From: Brevibacterium marinum
GTDB taxonomy: Bacteria > Actinomycetota > Actinomycetes > Actinomycetales > Brevibacteriaceae
Reading direction: 5' to 3'
Length of the DNA stretch: 64,000 bases
Assembly: GCF_011927955.1 (NCBI RefSeq)
Contig: NZ_JAATJN010000001.1
Coordinates: 2,108,001-2,172,000 of the forward strand
The position numbers and the translations under genes are program-made. This document shows positions 53,865 to 63,330 of the stretch, piece after piece. The notes under the pieces were generated by a model, which was given only the letters and a program-made list of their open reading frames with translations, did not search any database and had not been told where the DNA came from. Positions within the stretch are counted from its first letter, which is position 1, and each line of letters begins with the position of its first letter.

Positions 53865-53962
53865 GGGTCGCCACGAGACAGCGGCGGAGTCGGCACGAGG
53901 CTGTGACGGGTCGGCACGAGACTGCGGCGGGGTCTGCTCGAGATTGCGGCAGGGTCTGCCGT
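53865..53962. repeat. Degenerate 21-22-nt tandem repeat between dprA and xerC
   Basis: Units start at 53865 (21 nt), 53886 (22), 53908 (21), 53929 (22) and a partial one at 53951. The shared core is GGGTCGGCACGAGACTGCGG with 60-85 percent agreement between neighbours. The array fills most of the 148-bp gap before xerC. Confidence 0.7.
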
Positions 53963-53992
53963 CGAGTCCTTGTGATCGCGTACCCTGACGGT

Positions 53993-54955
53993 ATGACCCT
54001 TCCCCCGTCCATCGTCGAGGTGGTCGCAGGCTATGCCGACCATCTGAGATCCCGTGACGTCTCCGTGCACACCTGCCGGGCCTACATTGCCGATGTCACG
54101 GACTTCTTCGAGCACGCGGCCCACATGCCCGCGCCTCGCACCGGGAGAGTCGGTGACGGGTCCAGTGTCCATGACATCGGACTCGATGATCTGCGCTCGT
54201 GGCTGATCACTCTCGACGATGCGGGAGCGGCGAAGTCGACGGTGGCGCGGAAGATCGCAGCCGTGAAGTCATTCTTCGCCTACTGCGTGAACAATCAGGG
54301 GGTGAAGAACAACCCGGCGGCGCGTCTGCGCACCCCGAAGAAGGATGCCCGACTGCCCACCGTGCTCAAACCGCAGCAGGCCGCCGACTTGGTGGGTGCG
54401 GACCGACAAGGAGACCGCACCGCGGACGAAGGCACCGATCCCATTGCGGTGGCCAAATCGGCCAGGGACGCCGCTGTCCTCGAGATGCTCTATGCCACAG
54501 CGGTGCGTGTGTCGGAACTGACCGGGCTCAACCGCAGCGACGTCGACCATCAGAGATCGATGATCACAGTCCTGGGCAAGGGGGACAAGGAGCGACGGGT
54601 CCCGTTCGGCAAGCCCGCCCAGTCGGCATTGCAGCACTGGCTGGGCCTGCGGGAGACGTTCGTCTCGGCCGGCAGCGGTGATGCGCTCTTCCTCGGTGTC
54701 AGAGGCGGTCGCATCGGTGCCCGGCAGGTGAGGGAAATCGTCCACCGCTACGGCTCCGACGACCCCGGCGCACCCGATATCGGCCCGCACGGTCTCCGAC
54801 ACTCGGCCGCGACTCACATGCTCGACGGGGGAGCGGATCTGCGGCAGATCCAGGAGCTGCTGGGGCACTCGACCATGAGCAGCACTCAGATCTACACCCA
54901 TGTCTCTATGCAGCGGCTGCAGGAGACCTATCGCCAGGCCCATCCCCGGGCCTGA
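53993..54955 (+). CDS. xerC: Tyrosine recombinase XerC
   Basis: XerC resolves chromosome dimers at dif with XerD. The 320-residue protein has a SAM-like N-terminal domain (VSVHTCRAYIADVTDFF) and the catalytic set: Arg in ATAVRVSELTGL, Lys in GKGDKERRVPFG, HxxR in GPHGLRHSAATHML, His in LLGHSTMSS and nucleophile Tyr in TQIYTHV. A short extra loop (DRQGDRTADEGTDPIA) lies before the first motif. ATG 53993 is chosen because the upstream frame runs through the degenerate repeat. Confidence 0.93.
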   Translation: MTLPPSIVEVVAGYADHLRSRDVSVHTCRAYIADVTDFFEHAAHMPAPRTGRVGDGSSVHDIGLDDLRSWLITLDDAGAAKSTVARKIAAVKSFFAYCVNNQGVKNNPAARLRTPKKDARLPTVLKPQQAADLVGADRQGDRTADEGTDPIAVAKSARDAAVLEMLYATAVRVSELTGLNRSDVDHQRSMITVLGKGDKERRVPFGKPAQSALQHWLGLRETFVSAGSGDALFLGVRGGRIGARQVREIVHRYGSDDPGAPDIGPHGLRHSAATHMLDGGADLRQIQELLGHSTMSSTQIYTHVSMQRLQETYRQAHPRA

Positions 54956-55025
54956 GGCCGGGGAGGTGCCAGTCAACGGCGAAGCCTCCGAACGATGTCC
55001 GGGCATCAGGCCCCCGGGATCGCCT

Positions 55026-56228
55026 TCACGCCCGGAATTCCCAATGCCACGGCTCAGGCAGGGAACCGGTCTGGCGCGCCCAACCGGGGTGGACCCACCC
55101 GAACTTCGGTGCGTTGGCACGCATCCATCGATGTTGGGCACTGCCGAAGGAGTTGATTCCGCCACCCAGATCGACCGCAAGAGCCCAACCGTGATTCGAC
55201 GTTCCGGGAGTCGCCGCCATGCGCCCCTTGCGCCGTTTGAGTATCACCTGAGTGGCGTAGTCTCGGTAGGCGTCCGTGACGGAGATCGGCGTCGAGAATC
55301 TGGCTTCATAGGCGTGCGACATCCGATCGAAAGCCGCCTGTGCATCGCAGCGCAGCATGTGTCCAGGCGCCGAGGCCAACGTGCACATCGCCGCCGCGGG
55401 AATCCTCCCGTTGCTGTGTCCGCCCCAGGCACCGGCTCCTGAGGTCGTGCCGCCGCCGGTGGGTTCCTCCGCGGGTTTTTGAGACAGCGGCAGGAGGATC
55501 GACTGCTCGTGCCCGAAGAATCCGGCGGGATCGATGTACTTCTTGACGCCTTCGGCGGCCCAGACGCCGATATGCAGGCATGACCTGTCACAGTGAGAGC
55601 CCTCGGCGACCGTCCCGATCTTCGCACCCGCGGAGAACCTCTCACCCTTCTTCAGATTTGTCTCTGCGGCTTGGAACGAGACCACATGTCCGGAATCCGT
55701 CTCGATGCTCACCGTAGGGGTGCCGGCCACCGACCCGCGGAACCGAATGGCACCGGCGGCCGGCGCCCGCAGCGGTTCACCGCTGACGGTGGCCACATCG
55801 ATGCCCCTGTGGCCCTTCAACCATGCTTCCTCGGGCGGATCGAATGCCTCGATGATCTCCATCGCGGGAACGGGCGACGCCCACGTGGGCCTCGCCCCGG
55901 GCGACAATCGCGCATCATCGGACGCAGACGACGCAGCTGAGGCAGGCGACGCAGCCGATGAGGACACAGACGACGCAGACGAAGACGACGCAGAGGCAGA
56001 CTCAGACGAAGAGTACACAGACGAGGCGAACGAGGCGACGGGGGAGGCGGCGGTCGTCGCGGACGCCACTCCCGCCTCGGCGAAGGTGAGAGCGAGGACT
56101 CCCAAAGCCACCGCCACGATGGCGTGCGCACGGCTCACGGCAGACGAGGGCCGTTTCCGGCTCCCACCTCCAGGGGTGGTCGAGAACAGTGAAGGTGAGG
56201 TGCTCGGGAGAGGGGCGAAGAGGTCCAT
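55026..56228 (-). CDS. Secreted M23-M15 double peptidase-domain protein
   Basis: The 400-residue protein has a long N-region, a signal helix (AHAIVAVALGVLALTFAEAG) and a Ser/Ala-rich linker of about 45 residues. An M23 (LytM-like) domain follows with HRGIDVA carrying zinc ligands; the second motif is CLHIGV instead of HxH, so one active-site histidine is cysteine. The C-terminal M15 (VanY-like) domain appears complete: TPGTSNHGWALAVDLGGG and EPWHWEF. It probably trims peptidoglycan outside the cell. ATG 56228 is used; a GTG closer to the signal helix is an alternative. It is convergent with xerC. Confidence 0.85.
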   Translation of the reverse strand: MDLFAPLPSTSPSLFSTTPGGGSRKRPSSAVSRAHAIVAVALGVLALTFAEAGVASATTAASPVASFASSVYSSSESASASSSSASSVSSSAASPASAASSASDDARLSPGARPTWASPVPAMEIIEAFDPPEEAWLKGHRGIDVATVSGEPLRAPAAGAIRFRGSVAGTPTVSIETDSGHVVSFQAAETNLKKGERFSAGAKIGTVAEGSHCDRSCLHIGVWAAEGVKKYIDPAGFFGHEQSILLPLSQKPAEEPTGGGTTSGAGAWGGHSNGRIPAAAMCTLASAPGHMLRCDAQAAFDRMSHAYEARFSTPISVTDAYRDYATQVILKRRKGRMAATPGTSNHGWALAVDLGGGINSFGSAQHRWMRANAPKFGWVHPGWARQTGSLPEPWHWEFRA

Positions 56229-56792
56229 GGGTCGATGAAAGCGCAGTCGCGGACGGGATGTCAGGCTTCGGAGAAGCGCCTGTGGACGAGGCCGCTGGAT
56301 CCACAGACGATGTGAACACGAGTCGCATATCGATTCACAGGACATCGCCCGCAAGTGTCCGAGCGCGCCGCCTGGTCAGAAGACGATCGACCTGCTGAAC
56401 GTGCGGGCGCTCAGTCGGTGTCGTCGGTGACCGATCGGCGCCGTGGCCCGTCGTCCACACGGCATCGAACTCAAGTCCGCACACCACCGGTCACCGGCGA
56501 CCCCACCCGAGCGTGTGGGCGCGAGGCACCCCATCCTCGGAGTGCCCGAACGATTGGAAATGGCTTGGGCAACCGGGATAGACTGGCACCAGCAGAAGCG
56601 TGTCTTCTGACTACGCGTATCCGATTTCTTCTCCATCCCATGGTGCAAATGGCCCGACTGGGCGAATTTGTGGGGCGGATGAACCGGATACCAGGAATCA
56701 ACCGAAAATGTCACGGCTTCCGGCGGGTCCATGCCCTCGGCGAGCAATGACGTAAAAGCGCCTTCGGGCGCAAGAGAAAGGAGGGCGTCGGC
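56229..56792. other. Gene-free region holding the rpsB promoter and leader
   Basis: No convincing gene is seen. TTGGAA (56554-56559) and TAGACT (56579-56584), spaced 19, may form the rpsB promoter. A 36-codon frame from ATG 56640 (MVQMARLGEFVGRMNRIP...) ends at 56750 and has no ribosome site. GCGCC-TTCG-GGCGC (56758-56771), a UUCG hairpin, lies just before the rpsB ribosome site AAAGGAGGG. The left half holds the divergent promoter of the peptidase gene. Confidence 0.5.
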
Positions 56793-57758
56793 ATGGCCGT
56801 CGTCACCATCCGCCAGCTGCTCGACAGCGGCGTTCACTTTGGACATCAGACCCGTCGTTGGAACCCGAAGATGAAGCGCTTCATCTTCACCGAGCGCAAC
56901 GGCATCTACATCATCGACCTGCAGAAGTCGCTGGGCTACATCGACACTGCATTCGAATTCGTCAAGGAGACCGTGACCCACGGCGGCTCGATCCTCTTCG
57001 TCGGCACCAAGAAGCAGGCGCAGGAATCGATCGCCGAACAGGCCAAGCGCGTGGGCCAGCCCTACGTCAACCAGCGTTGGCTCGGCGGTATGCTCACGAA
57101 CTTCCAGACCATCTCCATGCGTCTGCGTCGCCTCAAGGAACTCGAAGAGATCGACTTCGATGACGTTGCAGGTTCCTCGCACACCAAGAAGGAACTGCTC
57201 ATTCTGCGTCGCGAGAAGGACAAGCTGGAGAAGACCCTCGGCGGTATCCGCGACATGCAGCGGACCCCGTCGGCCGTCTGGATCGTCGACACCAAGAAGG
57301 AGCACCTGGCTGTCGACGAAGCACGCAAGCTGGGCATCCCGGTCATCGCGATCCTCGACACCAACTGCGATCCTGACGACGTCAGCTACCCGATCCCGGG
57401 CAACGACGACGCCATCCGCTCGGTCTCCCTCCTGACCCGCGTGATCGCCGACGCAGTGGCAGAGGGCCTCATCGCCCGTCACTCTTCGGACGACGAGGGC
57501 GGAGAGAAGAACGTCTCGGCTGTCGAGCCGATGCCCGAGTGGGAACGCGAACTGCTCGAAGGCAACGCTCCTGCCTCTGAGGAAGCTGCCGCTCCTGCCG
57601 CCGACGGCTCTGAGAAGCCGGCCGCTGACGCCGCTGCTGCGGCTGAAGAGGCGACCGACGAGCCTCCGGTTGAGGCAGCTGCGGCGGCCGCTGACAAGGC
57701 GACCGAAGCACCCGCCGCAGAACCTGCCGCAGACTCCACCGAGTCGACCGAGTCCTGA
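56793..57758 (+). CDS. rpsB: 30S ribosomal protein S2
   Basis: The 321-residue protein has the S2 start [20 protein letters not shown] and the conserved [11 protein letters not shown] and [19 protein letters not shown]. After about residue 255 comes an Ala/Glu/Pro-rich tail of about 65 residues, common in actinobacteria. AAAGGAGGG gives a strong ribosome site. tsf follows after 33 bp. Confidence 0.97.
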   Translation: MAVVTIRQLLDSGVHFGHQTRRWNPKMKRFIFTERNGIYIIDLQKSLGYIDTAFEFVKETVTHGGSILFVGTKKQAQESIAEQAKRVGQPYVNQRWLGGMLTNFQTISMRLRRLKELEEIDFDDVAGSSHTKKELLILRREKDKLEKTLGGIRDMQRTPSAVWIVDTKKEHLAVDEARKLGIPVIAILDTNCDPDDVSYPIPGNDDAIRSVSLLTRVIADAVAEGLIARHSSDDEGGEKNVSAVEPMPEWERELLEGNAPASEEAAAPAADGSEKPAADAAAAAEEATDEPPVEAAAAAADKATEAPAAEPAADSTESTES

Positions 57759-57791
57759 TTTTCCATAACTCCACCATCCTGAGGAGAAAGA

Positions 57792-58619
57792 ATGGCAAAC
57801 TACACTGCCGCTGATATCAAGGCGCTGCGCGAGAAGACCGGCGCCGGAATGATGGACGTCAAGAAGGCTCTTGATGAGGCCGACGGCGATCAGGCGAAAG
57901 CCATCGAGGTCCTCCGCGTCAAGGGCCTCAAGGGCGCCACCAAGCGCGAAGGCCGCTCGACATCGGACGGCCTCGTGGCCACACAGGTCGACGGCGGCGT
58001 CGGAACGATGATCGAACTCAACTCGGAGACCGACTTCGTTGCGAAGTCCGATCCCTTCGTCGCACTTGCCGACGAAGTTCTCAGCCTGGCTGTGAAAAGC
58101 AATGCCGATTCGGCCGAGGCTGTCCTCGAATCCACCAAGGACGGCAAGCCGGTCTCGGAGTACATCACCGAAAGCGGTGCGACTCTGGGCGAGAAGGTTG
58201 CACTCCGCCGTGTCGGACGCATCGAAGGCGCGAAGGTCGAGTCCTATCTGCACCGCACGAACAAGGACCTGCCACCTCAGGTGGGCGTTCTGTTCGCGTA
58301 CGAAGGTGACGACTCGACGATTGCACACGATGTCGCCGTGCACATCGCTGCGATGAGCCCGAAGTACTTCTCCCGCGAAGACGTCCCCGCCGAACTCGTC
58401 GAGAACGAGCGTCGCATCGCGGAGGACACTGCGAAGAACGAAGGCAAGCCTGAGAAGGCTGTGCCCAAGATCATCGAAGGCCGCGTCAACGGCTTCTTCA
58501 AGGAGAACTGCCTGCTCGACCAAGGGTTCGCCAAGGATCCCAAGCAGTCCGTGGGCAATGTCCTCGAAGCAGCCGGCGTCACCGCCAGCGGATTTCTGCG
58601 CTACCGCGTCGGAGCCTGA
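57792..58619 (+). CDS. tsf: Elongation factor Ts
   Basis: EF-Ts regenerates EF-Tu-GTP. The 275-residue protein has the N-terminal UBA-like domain (KALREKTGAGMMDVKKALDE) and the core SETDFVAKSDPF, then two dimerisation-type domains ending LRYRVGA. GAGGAGAAAG precedes the ATG. A terminator follows 80 bp after the stop. Confidence 0.97.
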   Translation: MANYTAADIKALREKTGAGMMDVKKALDEADGDQAKAIEVLRVKGLKGATKREGRSTSDGLVATQVDGGVGTMIELNSETDFVAKSDPFVALADEVLSLAVKSNADSAEAVLESTKDGKPVSEYITESGATLGEKVALRRVGRIEGAKVESYLHRTNKDLPPQVGVLFAYEGDDSTIAHDVAVHIAAMSPKYFSREDVPAELVENERRIAEDTAKNEGKPEKAVPKIIEGRVNGFFKENCLLDQGFAKDPKQSVGNVLEAAGVTASGFLRYRVGA

Positions 58620-58699
58620 AACACCACTGACCGCCCAGCGAGTCGCATTCCGACCCGCGCAGCAGTCGTCTCGCTTGAGAGTCAATTCATAAGCGAGTG

Positions 58700-58733
58700 A
58701 CGGGGTCGGACCAATCGGTCCGGCCCCGTTTTT
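58700..58733 (+). terminator. Intrinsic terminator after tsf
   Basis: ACGGGGTCGGACC (58700-58712) pairs with GGTCCGGCCCCGT (58717-58729) through one T-G pair around an AATC loop, followed by five T. This is a classical rho-independent terminator separating rpsB-tsf from pyrH. Confidence 0.85.
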
Positions 58734-58794
58734 CGCTACACTGACACCGACGACTCATCCGGGCTCCCACCTGCCCAGACGGAAGAAGGACTAA

Positions 58795-59547
58795 ATGACA
58801 TCCACCCCGGTTCACGAATCCAGCTACGCCAGCAGACCTGTCCGCACCCACCGCCGCCGCGTGCTGCTCAAGCTCTCGGGGGAGGTGTTCGGCGGAGGCA
58901 GAATCGGCGTCGATCCCGATGTCGTCGCCTCGGTCGCCAGGGAAGTGGCCCCCACCGTCGACGAGGTGGAAGTCAGCATCGTCGTCGGCGGCGGAAACTT
59001 CTTCCGTGGAGCCGAACTGTCCCAGCGCGGCATGGACCGCACCCGTGCCGACTACATGGGCATGCTCGGAACCGTGATGAACTGTCTGGCGCTGCAGGAC
59101 TTCCTCGAACAGCTCGGCGTCGACACCCGCGTGCAGACCGCGATCCCCATGTCGCAGGTCGCCGAAACCTACATCCCACGTCGGGCAATGCGTCACATGG
59201 AGAAGAACCGCGTCGTCATCTTCGGCGCGGGTGCAGGCCTGCCCTATTTCTCCACCGACACCGTTGCAGCCCAGCGTGCACTCGAGATCCACGCCGATGA
59301 GGTCCTCATCGCCAAAAACGGTGTCGACGGCGTCTACACCGCCGACCCGCACATCGATCCGACCGCGGAGAAGATCGCCGAGATCACCTACGAGGAGGCG
59401 CTGCAGAAGGGCCTCAAAGTCGTCGACGCAACCGCATTCTCCCTCTGCATGGACAATAGGCAGCCGATGCACGTCTTCGGCATGCAGGGCGAAGGAAATC
59501 TGCGCAAGGCGATCGTCGGCGACAAGATCGGTACAGTGGTCAAATAG
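58795..59547 (+). CDS. pyrH: UMP kinase
   Basis: PyrH phosphorylates UMP to UDP. The 250-residue amino-acid-kinase-fold protein contains [40 protein letters not shown] and [22 protein letters not shown] precedes the ATG. Its position between tsf and frr is conserved. Confidence 0.96.
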   Translation: MTSTPVHESSYASRPVRTHRRRVLLKLSGEVFGGGRIGVDPDVVASVAREVAPTVDEVEVSIVVGGGNFFRGAELSQRGMDRTRADYMGMLGTVMNCLALQDFLEQLGVDTRVQTAIPMSQVAETYIPRRAMRHMEKNRVVIFGAGAGLPYFSTDTVAAQRALEIHADEVLIAKNGVDGVYTADPHIDPTAEKIAEITYEEALQKGLKVVDATAFSLCMDNRQPMHVFGMQGEGNLRKAIVGDKIGTVVK

Positions 59548-59553
59548 ACTCAG

Positions 59554-59623
59554 GGCGGCTTGCCGCCAGGCCATACACAAGCGGAAACATCTGCCCACAC
59601 GAAGCCCAGGAAGCTCCCTGGGC
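59554..59623 (+). terminator. Two hairpins between pyrH and frr
   Basis: GGCGG-CTTG-CCGCC lies just after pyrH (59554-59567 region) and GCCCAGG-AAGCTC-CCTGGGC at 59604-59623. Both are short and lack T-tracts. A TAGAAT box at 59657-59662 follows and may be the frr promoter. Confidence 0.35.
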
Positions 59624-59697
59624 CGATCGAGTGCGGCATTTGCGACCTATGGCCCATAGAATGAATCCAAAGCTCCCACCGACGGAAAGAGTGAGCC

Positions 59698-60255
59698 GTG
59701 ATTGAAGAAGCACTGGCAGAGGCCAGAGAGAAGATGGACAAGGCCGTGGAATTCACGCAGGAGGACTTCTCGTCCATCCGCACCGGCCGTGCCAACCCAG
59801 CACTGTTCGCGAATATCGAGATCGAATACTACGGCGCACCGACGCCTCTGCAGCAGCTGGCCTCGTTCCAGACCCCGGAAGCCCGCACGATCCTCGTGAC
59901 ACCCTACGACCGTGGGGCGCTGGGAGAGATCGAGACCGCCCTGCGCAACTCGGACATCGGGGCCAACCCGGCCAATGACGGCAACGTCATCCGCGTCGTG
60001 CTCCCGGAACTCACCGAGGAGCGCCGCAAGGAATACGTCAAGATCGTCAGGAGCAAGGCCGAAGACGGCAAGGTCTCGATCCGCAACATCCGTCGTCATG
60101 CCAAAGAGACCCTTGAGCGCATCAAGAAAGACGGAGACGCCGGCGAAGATGAAGTCACACGCGGAATCTCCGAGCTCGACGACCTGACGAAGAAGAAGGT
60201 CGACAACGTCGATCAGCAGCTGTCGAAGAAGGAAGCTGAGCTCCTCGAGGTCTGA
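59698..60255 (+). CDS. frr: Ribosome recycling factor
   Basis: RRF splits post-termination ribosomes with EF-G. The 185-residue protein has the N-terminal helix [38 protein letters not shown] and [20 protein letters not shown]. It starts with GTG after GGAAAGAG. The last base of its stop is the first base of the cdsA ATG. Confidence 0.96.
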   Translation: MIEEALAEAREKMDKAVEFTQEDFSSIRTGRANPALFANIEIEYYGAPTPLQQLASFQTPEARTILVTPYDRGALGEIETALRNSDIGANPANDGNVIRVVLPELTEERRKEYVKIVRSKAEDGKVSIRNIRRHAKETLERIKKDGDAGEDEVTRGISELDDLTKKKVDNVDQQLSKKEAELLEV

Positions 60256-61277
60256 TGGTTTCATTGACCGGTCCCGGCAGTCCCGCATCCGATCCGGCTC
60301 CCTCCGGGGAGCCGGATGCGGATCCCCATGCGGCAGGCTCTGAGGCCCCATTCCCGAAGCGCAGGGATCTGCGCAACTCCGGCAAGACCTATTCGCCGGA
60401 CGAACCGGATACGGAAACAGTCGCGGAGAGCGGGGAGGATGCCCCCGCCCCGGCAGAGAAGGACTACGGCAAGGCCGGCCGCAACCTCCCCGCGGCGATC
60501 GGCATCGGGCTGCTCATCGGCGGCATCGTCCTCGCCTCCCTCATCTTCTTCCCGATCTCCTTCCTCTTCATCATCCTCGTCGCCATCGTCGCTGCGATGT
60601 GGGAACTGGCCAATGCGCTGTCACGTTCCGGTTCACTCGTGTCACGGTTCCCGACCATGGTCTCTGCCGCCTGCATGGTGTTGGCGACATTCGTCGGCGG
60701 TCGTGAAGCCCTGTGGGTGACATTCGCGGCCAGCGCCGGCGCCGTCATGCTCTTCACCATGGTCGAGCGGCGCAAGAACGCGGTCAAAGACGTCTCGCTG
60801 TCCCTGTTCGCCCTCACCTACGTCGGCCTCATGGCCTGCTTCGTCGTATATCTGCTGACACAGCCCGACGGAAACTTCTACGTCATCCTGTTCCTCTCCA
60901 GCGTCGTCGCCTCCGACACCGGCGGCTACGTCTTCGGCGTCTTGTGGGGCAAACATCCGATCGCTGCGAGGATCTCGCCCAAGAAGTCCTGGGAAGGCTA
61001 CGCCGGTTCGGTGATCTTCGCCGCAGCCGTCGCGACCGTCCTCGCGCTGACCCTCTTCGACGCACCGTTCTGGACCGGCCTGGTCATCGGCGTCGTCATA
61101 CCCGCCTTCGCCACCCTCGGCGACTTCAGCGAATCGATGATCAAACGCGATCTCGAGCTCAAAGACATGGGCACTCTGCTGCCCGGTCACGGTGGGGTCA
61201 TGGACCGTCTCGATTCGATCCTGCCCACGGCCCCGGTGGCGTTGGTGATGTTCTCGGTCCTGCCAGGCTATTTCTGA
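60255..61277 (+). CDS. cdsA: Phosphatidate cytidylyltransferase
   Basis: CdsA makes CDP-diacylglycerol at the membrane. The 340-residue protein has an acidic, Pro-rich cytoplasmic extension of about 75 residues, then about eight hydrophobic helices and the family signature near the end: GDFSESMIKRDLELKDMG and LLPGHGGVMDRLDS. It shares one base with the frr stop (TGATG), so the genes are coupled. Confidence 0.94.
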   Translation: MVSLTGPGSPASDPAPSGEPDADPHAAGSEAPFPKRRDLRNSGKTYSPDEPDTETVAESGEDAPAPAEKDYGKAGRNLPAAIGIGLLIGGIVLASLIFFPISFLFIILVAIVAAMWELANALSRSGSLVSRFPTMVSAACMVLATFVGGREALWVTFAASAGAVMLFTMVERRKNAVKDVSLSLFALTYVGLMACFVVYLLTQPDGNFYVILFLSSVVASDTGGYVFGVLWGKHPIAARISPKKSWEGYAGSVIFAAAVATVLALTLFDAPFWTGLVIGVVIPAFATLGDFSESMIKRDLELKDMGTLLPGHGGVMDRLDSILPTAPVALVMFSVLPGYF

Positions 61278-61378
61278 GGTCCGCCGCAGTCGGGCCGGTC
61301 TTCCGGTGGCTGCGCACACCTCGCAGACGTGGTCGCTGGCACATCCCACGAGTTTTGGACTCATGAGACAATGGGGGC

Positions 61379-62686
61379 GTGAGTTCTCAAGCAGGTAGCA
61401 GGCAGACACGGCCCGTCGTCGAACATGCGGACGGCACGACATCGAAGACTCCGACGCGCGACGGTCGTCCCCTGCTCAATTTCAAATCACCGCGAGCCGC
61501 CCAGCCGAAGCAGCATCTGGCCGATATGACGATGGACGAACGCATCGAGGCCGTCAAGGAGATGGGTCTGCCCGCGTTCCGCGCCAAACAGATCTCGACC
61601 CACTACTTCTCGCACTACCAGACCGACGTCGAGTCGATGACCGACCTGCCGAAGGACCTGCGTGCCGACCTGCAGGAGCGGTTCTTCCCTCACCTGCTGA
61701 CCGAGGTCCGCCGTCTGCGGACAGCCAACGCCGACACGATCAAGTTCCTGTGGCGCCTCTACGACGGTGCACTCGTCGAATCGGTGCTCATGCGCTATCG
61801 GAACCGCGTCACCCTCTGTGTCTCCAGCCAGTGCGGCTGCGGAATGAACTGTCCATTTTGCGCCACCGGCCAACAGGGTCTGACACGCAACATGTCCGCC
61901 GCTGAGATCGTCGAGCAAGTCGTCCGCGCCAACCGGGTCATCGCCGCCGGAGAGCTCGCACCCGCACCCTCGGACGACATGCCGGCAGACGGTGAGACCG
62001 CACTCGGCGCCGAAGCCGACGACGATCAGGGCGAGGCCCCCGAGGCCACGGTCGACGACTCGGAGGCGACCGCCTCGGCGACGGGGCCCGAACGGGTCTC
62101 CAACATCGTCTTCATGGGCATGGGCGAACCCCTGGCCAACTACAAGCGCGTGATGAACGCGGTGCGGCGGTTCGTCGAGCCGGCGCCGCAGGGACTGGGC
62201 ATGTCGGCGCGGCGGATCACCATCTCCACGGTCGGCCTCGTCCCGGGCATCAACAAACTCGCCGCCGAGGACATCCCCATCACCTTTGCGCTGAGCCTCC
62301 ACGCGCCCGATGACGAGCTGCGCGACGAAATGATTCCGGTCAACACCCGGTGGAAGGCCGATGAGGCCATCGACGCCGCGTTCAACTACTACCAGACCAC
62401 CGGTCGGCGAGTCAGCATCGAATACGCTCTGATCAAGGACATGAACGATCATCCCTGGCGCGCGGAGCTGTTGGCGAAGAAGCTCAATGCTCGCGGCGGC
62501 GGGTGGGTCCACGTCAACCCGATCCCGCTCAACCCGACACCCGGCTCCGTCTGGACCGCTTCGGAACCAGAGGTCGCGGACGAATTCGTGCGCAGGCTCG
62601 TCGACCAGGGGATCCCGACGACCATCCGCGACACCCGCGGTTCGGACATCGACGGAGCCTGCGGGCAGCTCGCCGCCGCCGACTGA
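61379..62686 (+). CDS. rlmN: Dual-specificity 23S rRNA/tRNA adenine-C2 methyltransferase RlmN with acidic insertion
   Basis: RlmN is a radical-SAM enzyme methylating A2503 of 23S rRNA and A37 of some tRNAs. The 435-residue protein starts with GTG. The CX3CX2C cluster motif is C154-C158-C161 (CGMNCPFC), and the catalytic C-terminal cysteine is C428 (DIDGACGQL). Between ANRVIAAGEL and GPERVSNIVFMGMGEP lies an acidic insertion of about 45 residues (roughly 186-228, with ADDDQGEAPEATVDDSEA) not found in typical RlmN, probably a flexible surface loop. Confidence 0.94.
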   Translation: MSSQAGSRQTRPVVEHADGTTSKTPTRDGRPLLNFKSPRAAQPKQHLADMTMDERIEAVKEMGLPAFRAKQISTHYFSHYQTDVESMTDLPKDLRADLQERFFPHLLTEVRRLRTANADTIKFLWRLYDGALVESVLMRYRNRVTLCVSSQCGCGMNCPFCATGQQGLTRNMSAAEIVEQVVRANRVIAAGELAPAPSDDMPADGETALGAEADDDQGEAPEATVDDSEATASATGPERVSNIVFMGMGEPLANYKRVMNAVRRFVEPAPQGLGMSARRITISTVGLVPGINKLAAEDIPITFALSLHAPDDELRDEMIPVNTRWKADEAIDAAFNYYQTTGRRVSIEYALIKDMNDHPWRAELLAKKLNARGGGWVHVNPIPLNPTPGSVWTASEPEVADEFVRRLVDQGIPTTIRDTRGSDIDGACGQLAAAD

Positions 62687-62769
62687 GAAGGCGCGAACAC
62701 GCATTTTCGGCGTCCGCCATTTATCATGGTGGAACTGACAGTTACGTACGATTCGCTTCTGGAGGCAAC

Positions 62770-63330
62770 ATGGCGGACACGACTTTCCCCCGAATGTCCG
62801 GATGGAAGAACGGCTACGACCCGAAACAGGTCGACAGCTTCTTCAAACGTGCACGCGAATCCTTCGAACGTCCCACCCCTCAGCCCGGTGACCTCGATTC
62901 CCGTGCCGTGCGCACCGTCGGCTTCGACCTCGTGCGCAAGGGCTACCACGTCGCCGTCGTCGATGCCGCCCTCGATCGCCTCGAAGACGCCTTCGCCAAA
63001 CAGGCACGCGACCGCCTCATCGCGCAGTCGGGCCAGGATGCCTGGGTGTCCGAGCTGACCCGTGTTGCCGCGTCCCTGCGGGGACGCCTGGTCCGCGAAC
63101 CGGGGGAGCACTTCGACAACCCGGCCCCCGGAGTCATCGGCTACGACATCGACCAGGTCGATGACATGTGTGAGAAGGTCAATGCCTACTTCACGCAGGG
63201 CGTGGCGATGAGCGTCGACCAGGTTCGCCGTGTCCTGTTCAAGACTGCCAAGGGCAACAAGGCCTACGACGAGGATCAGGTGGATGCCTTCATCGATCGC
63301 GTCGTCGAAGTGATGGCCTCAGTTGACTGA
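62770..63330 (+). CDS. Protein with repeated DivIVA-type (DivI1A) motifs
   Basis: The 186-residue protein starts at ATG 62770 after GGAGG. It contains four copies of a motif related to the DivIVA N-terminal repeat: GYDPKQVDSFFKRARESF, GYHVAVVDAALDRLEDAF, GYDIDQVDDMCEKVNAYF and AYDEDQVDAFIDRVVEVM. No long coiled coil follows, unlike Wag31/DivIVA itself. A role near the membrane or divisome is possible, but nothing is established. Its stop overlaps the next frame by eight bases. Confidence 0.85.
   Translation: MADTTFPRMSGWKNGYDPKQVDSFFKRARESFERPTPQPGDLDSRAVRTVGFDLVRKGYHVAVVDAALDRLEDAFAKQARDRLIAQSGQDAWVSELTRVAASLRGRLVREPGEHFDNPAPGVIGYDIDQVDDMCEKVNAYFTQGVAMSVDQVRRVLFKTAKGNKAYDEDQVDAFIDRVVEVMASVD

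Noticed and set aside
56640-56750. 36-codon frame in the rpsB leader
   Set aside because: No ribosome site and no recognisable feature; listed only as part of the leader region.
56376-58685. 769-codon minus-strand frame opposite rpsB and tsf
   Set aside because: Covers two ribosomal/translation genes and their promoter in antisense; composition is shadow-like.
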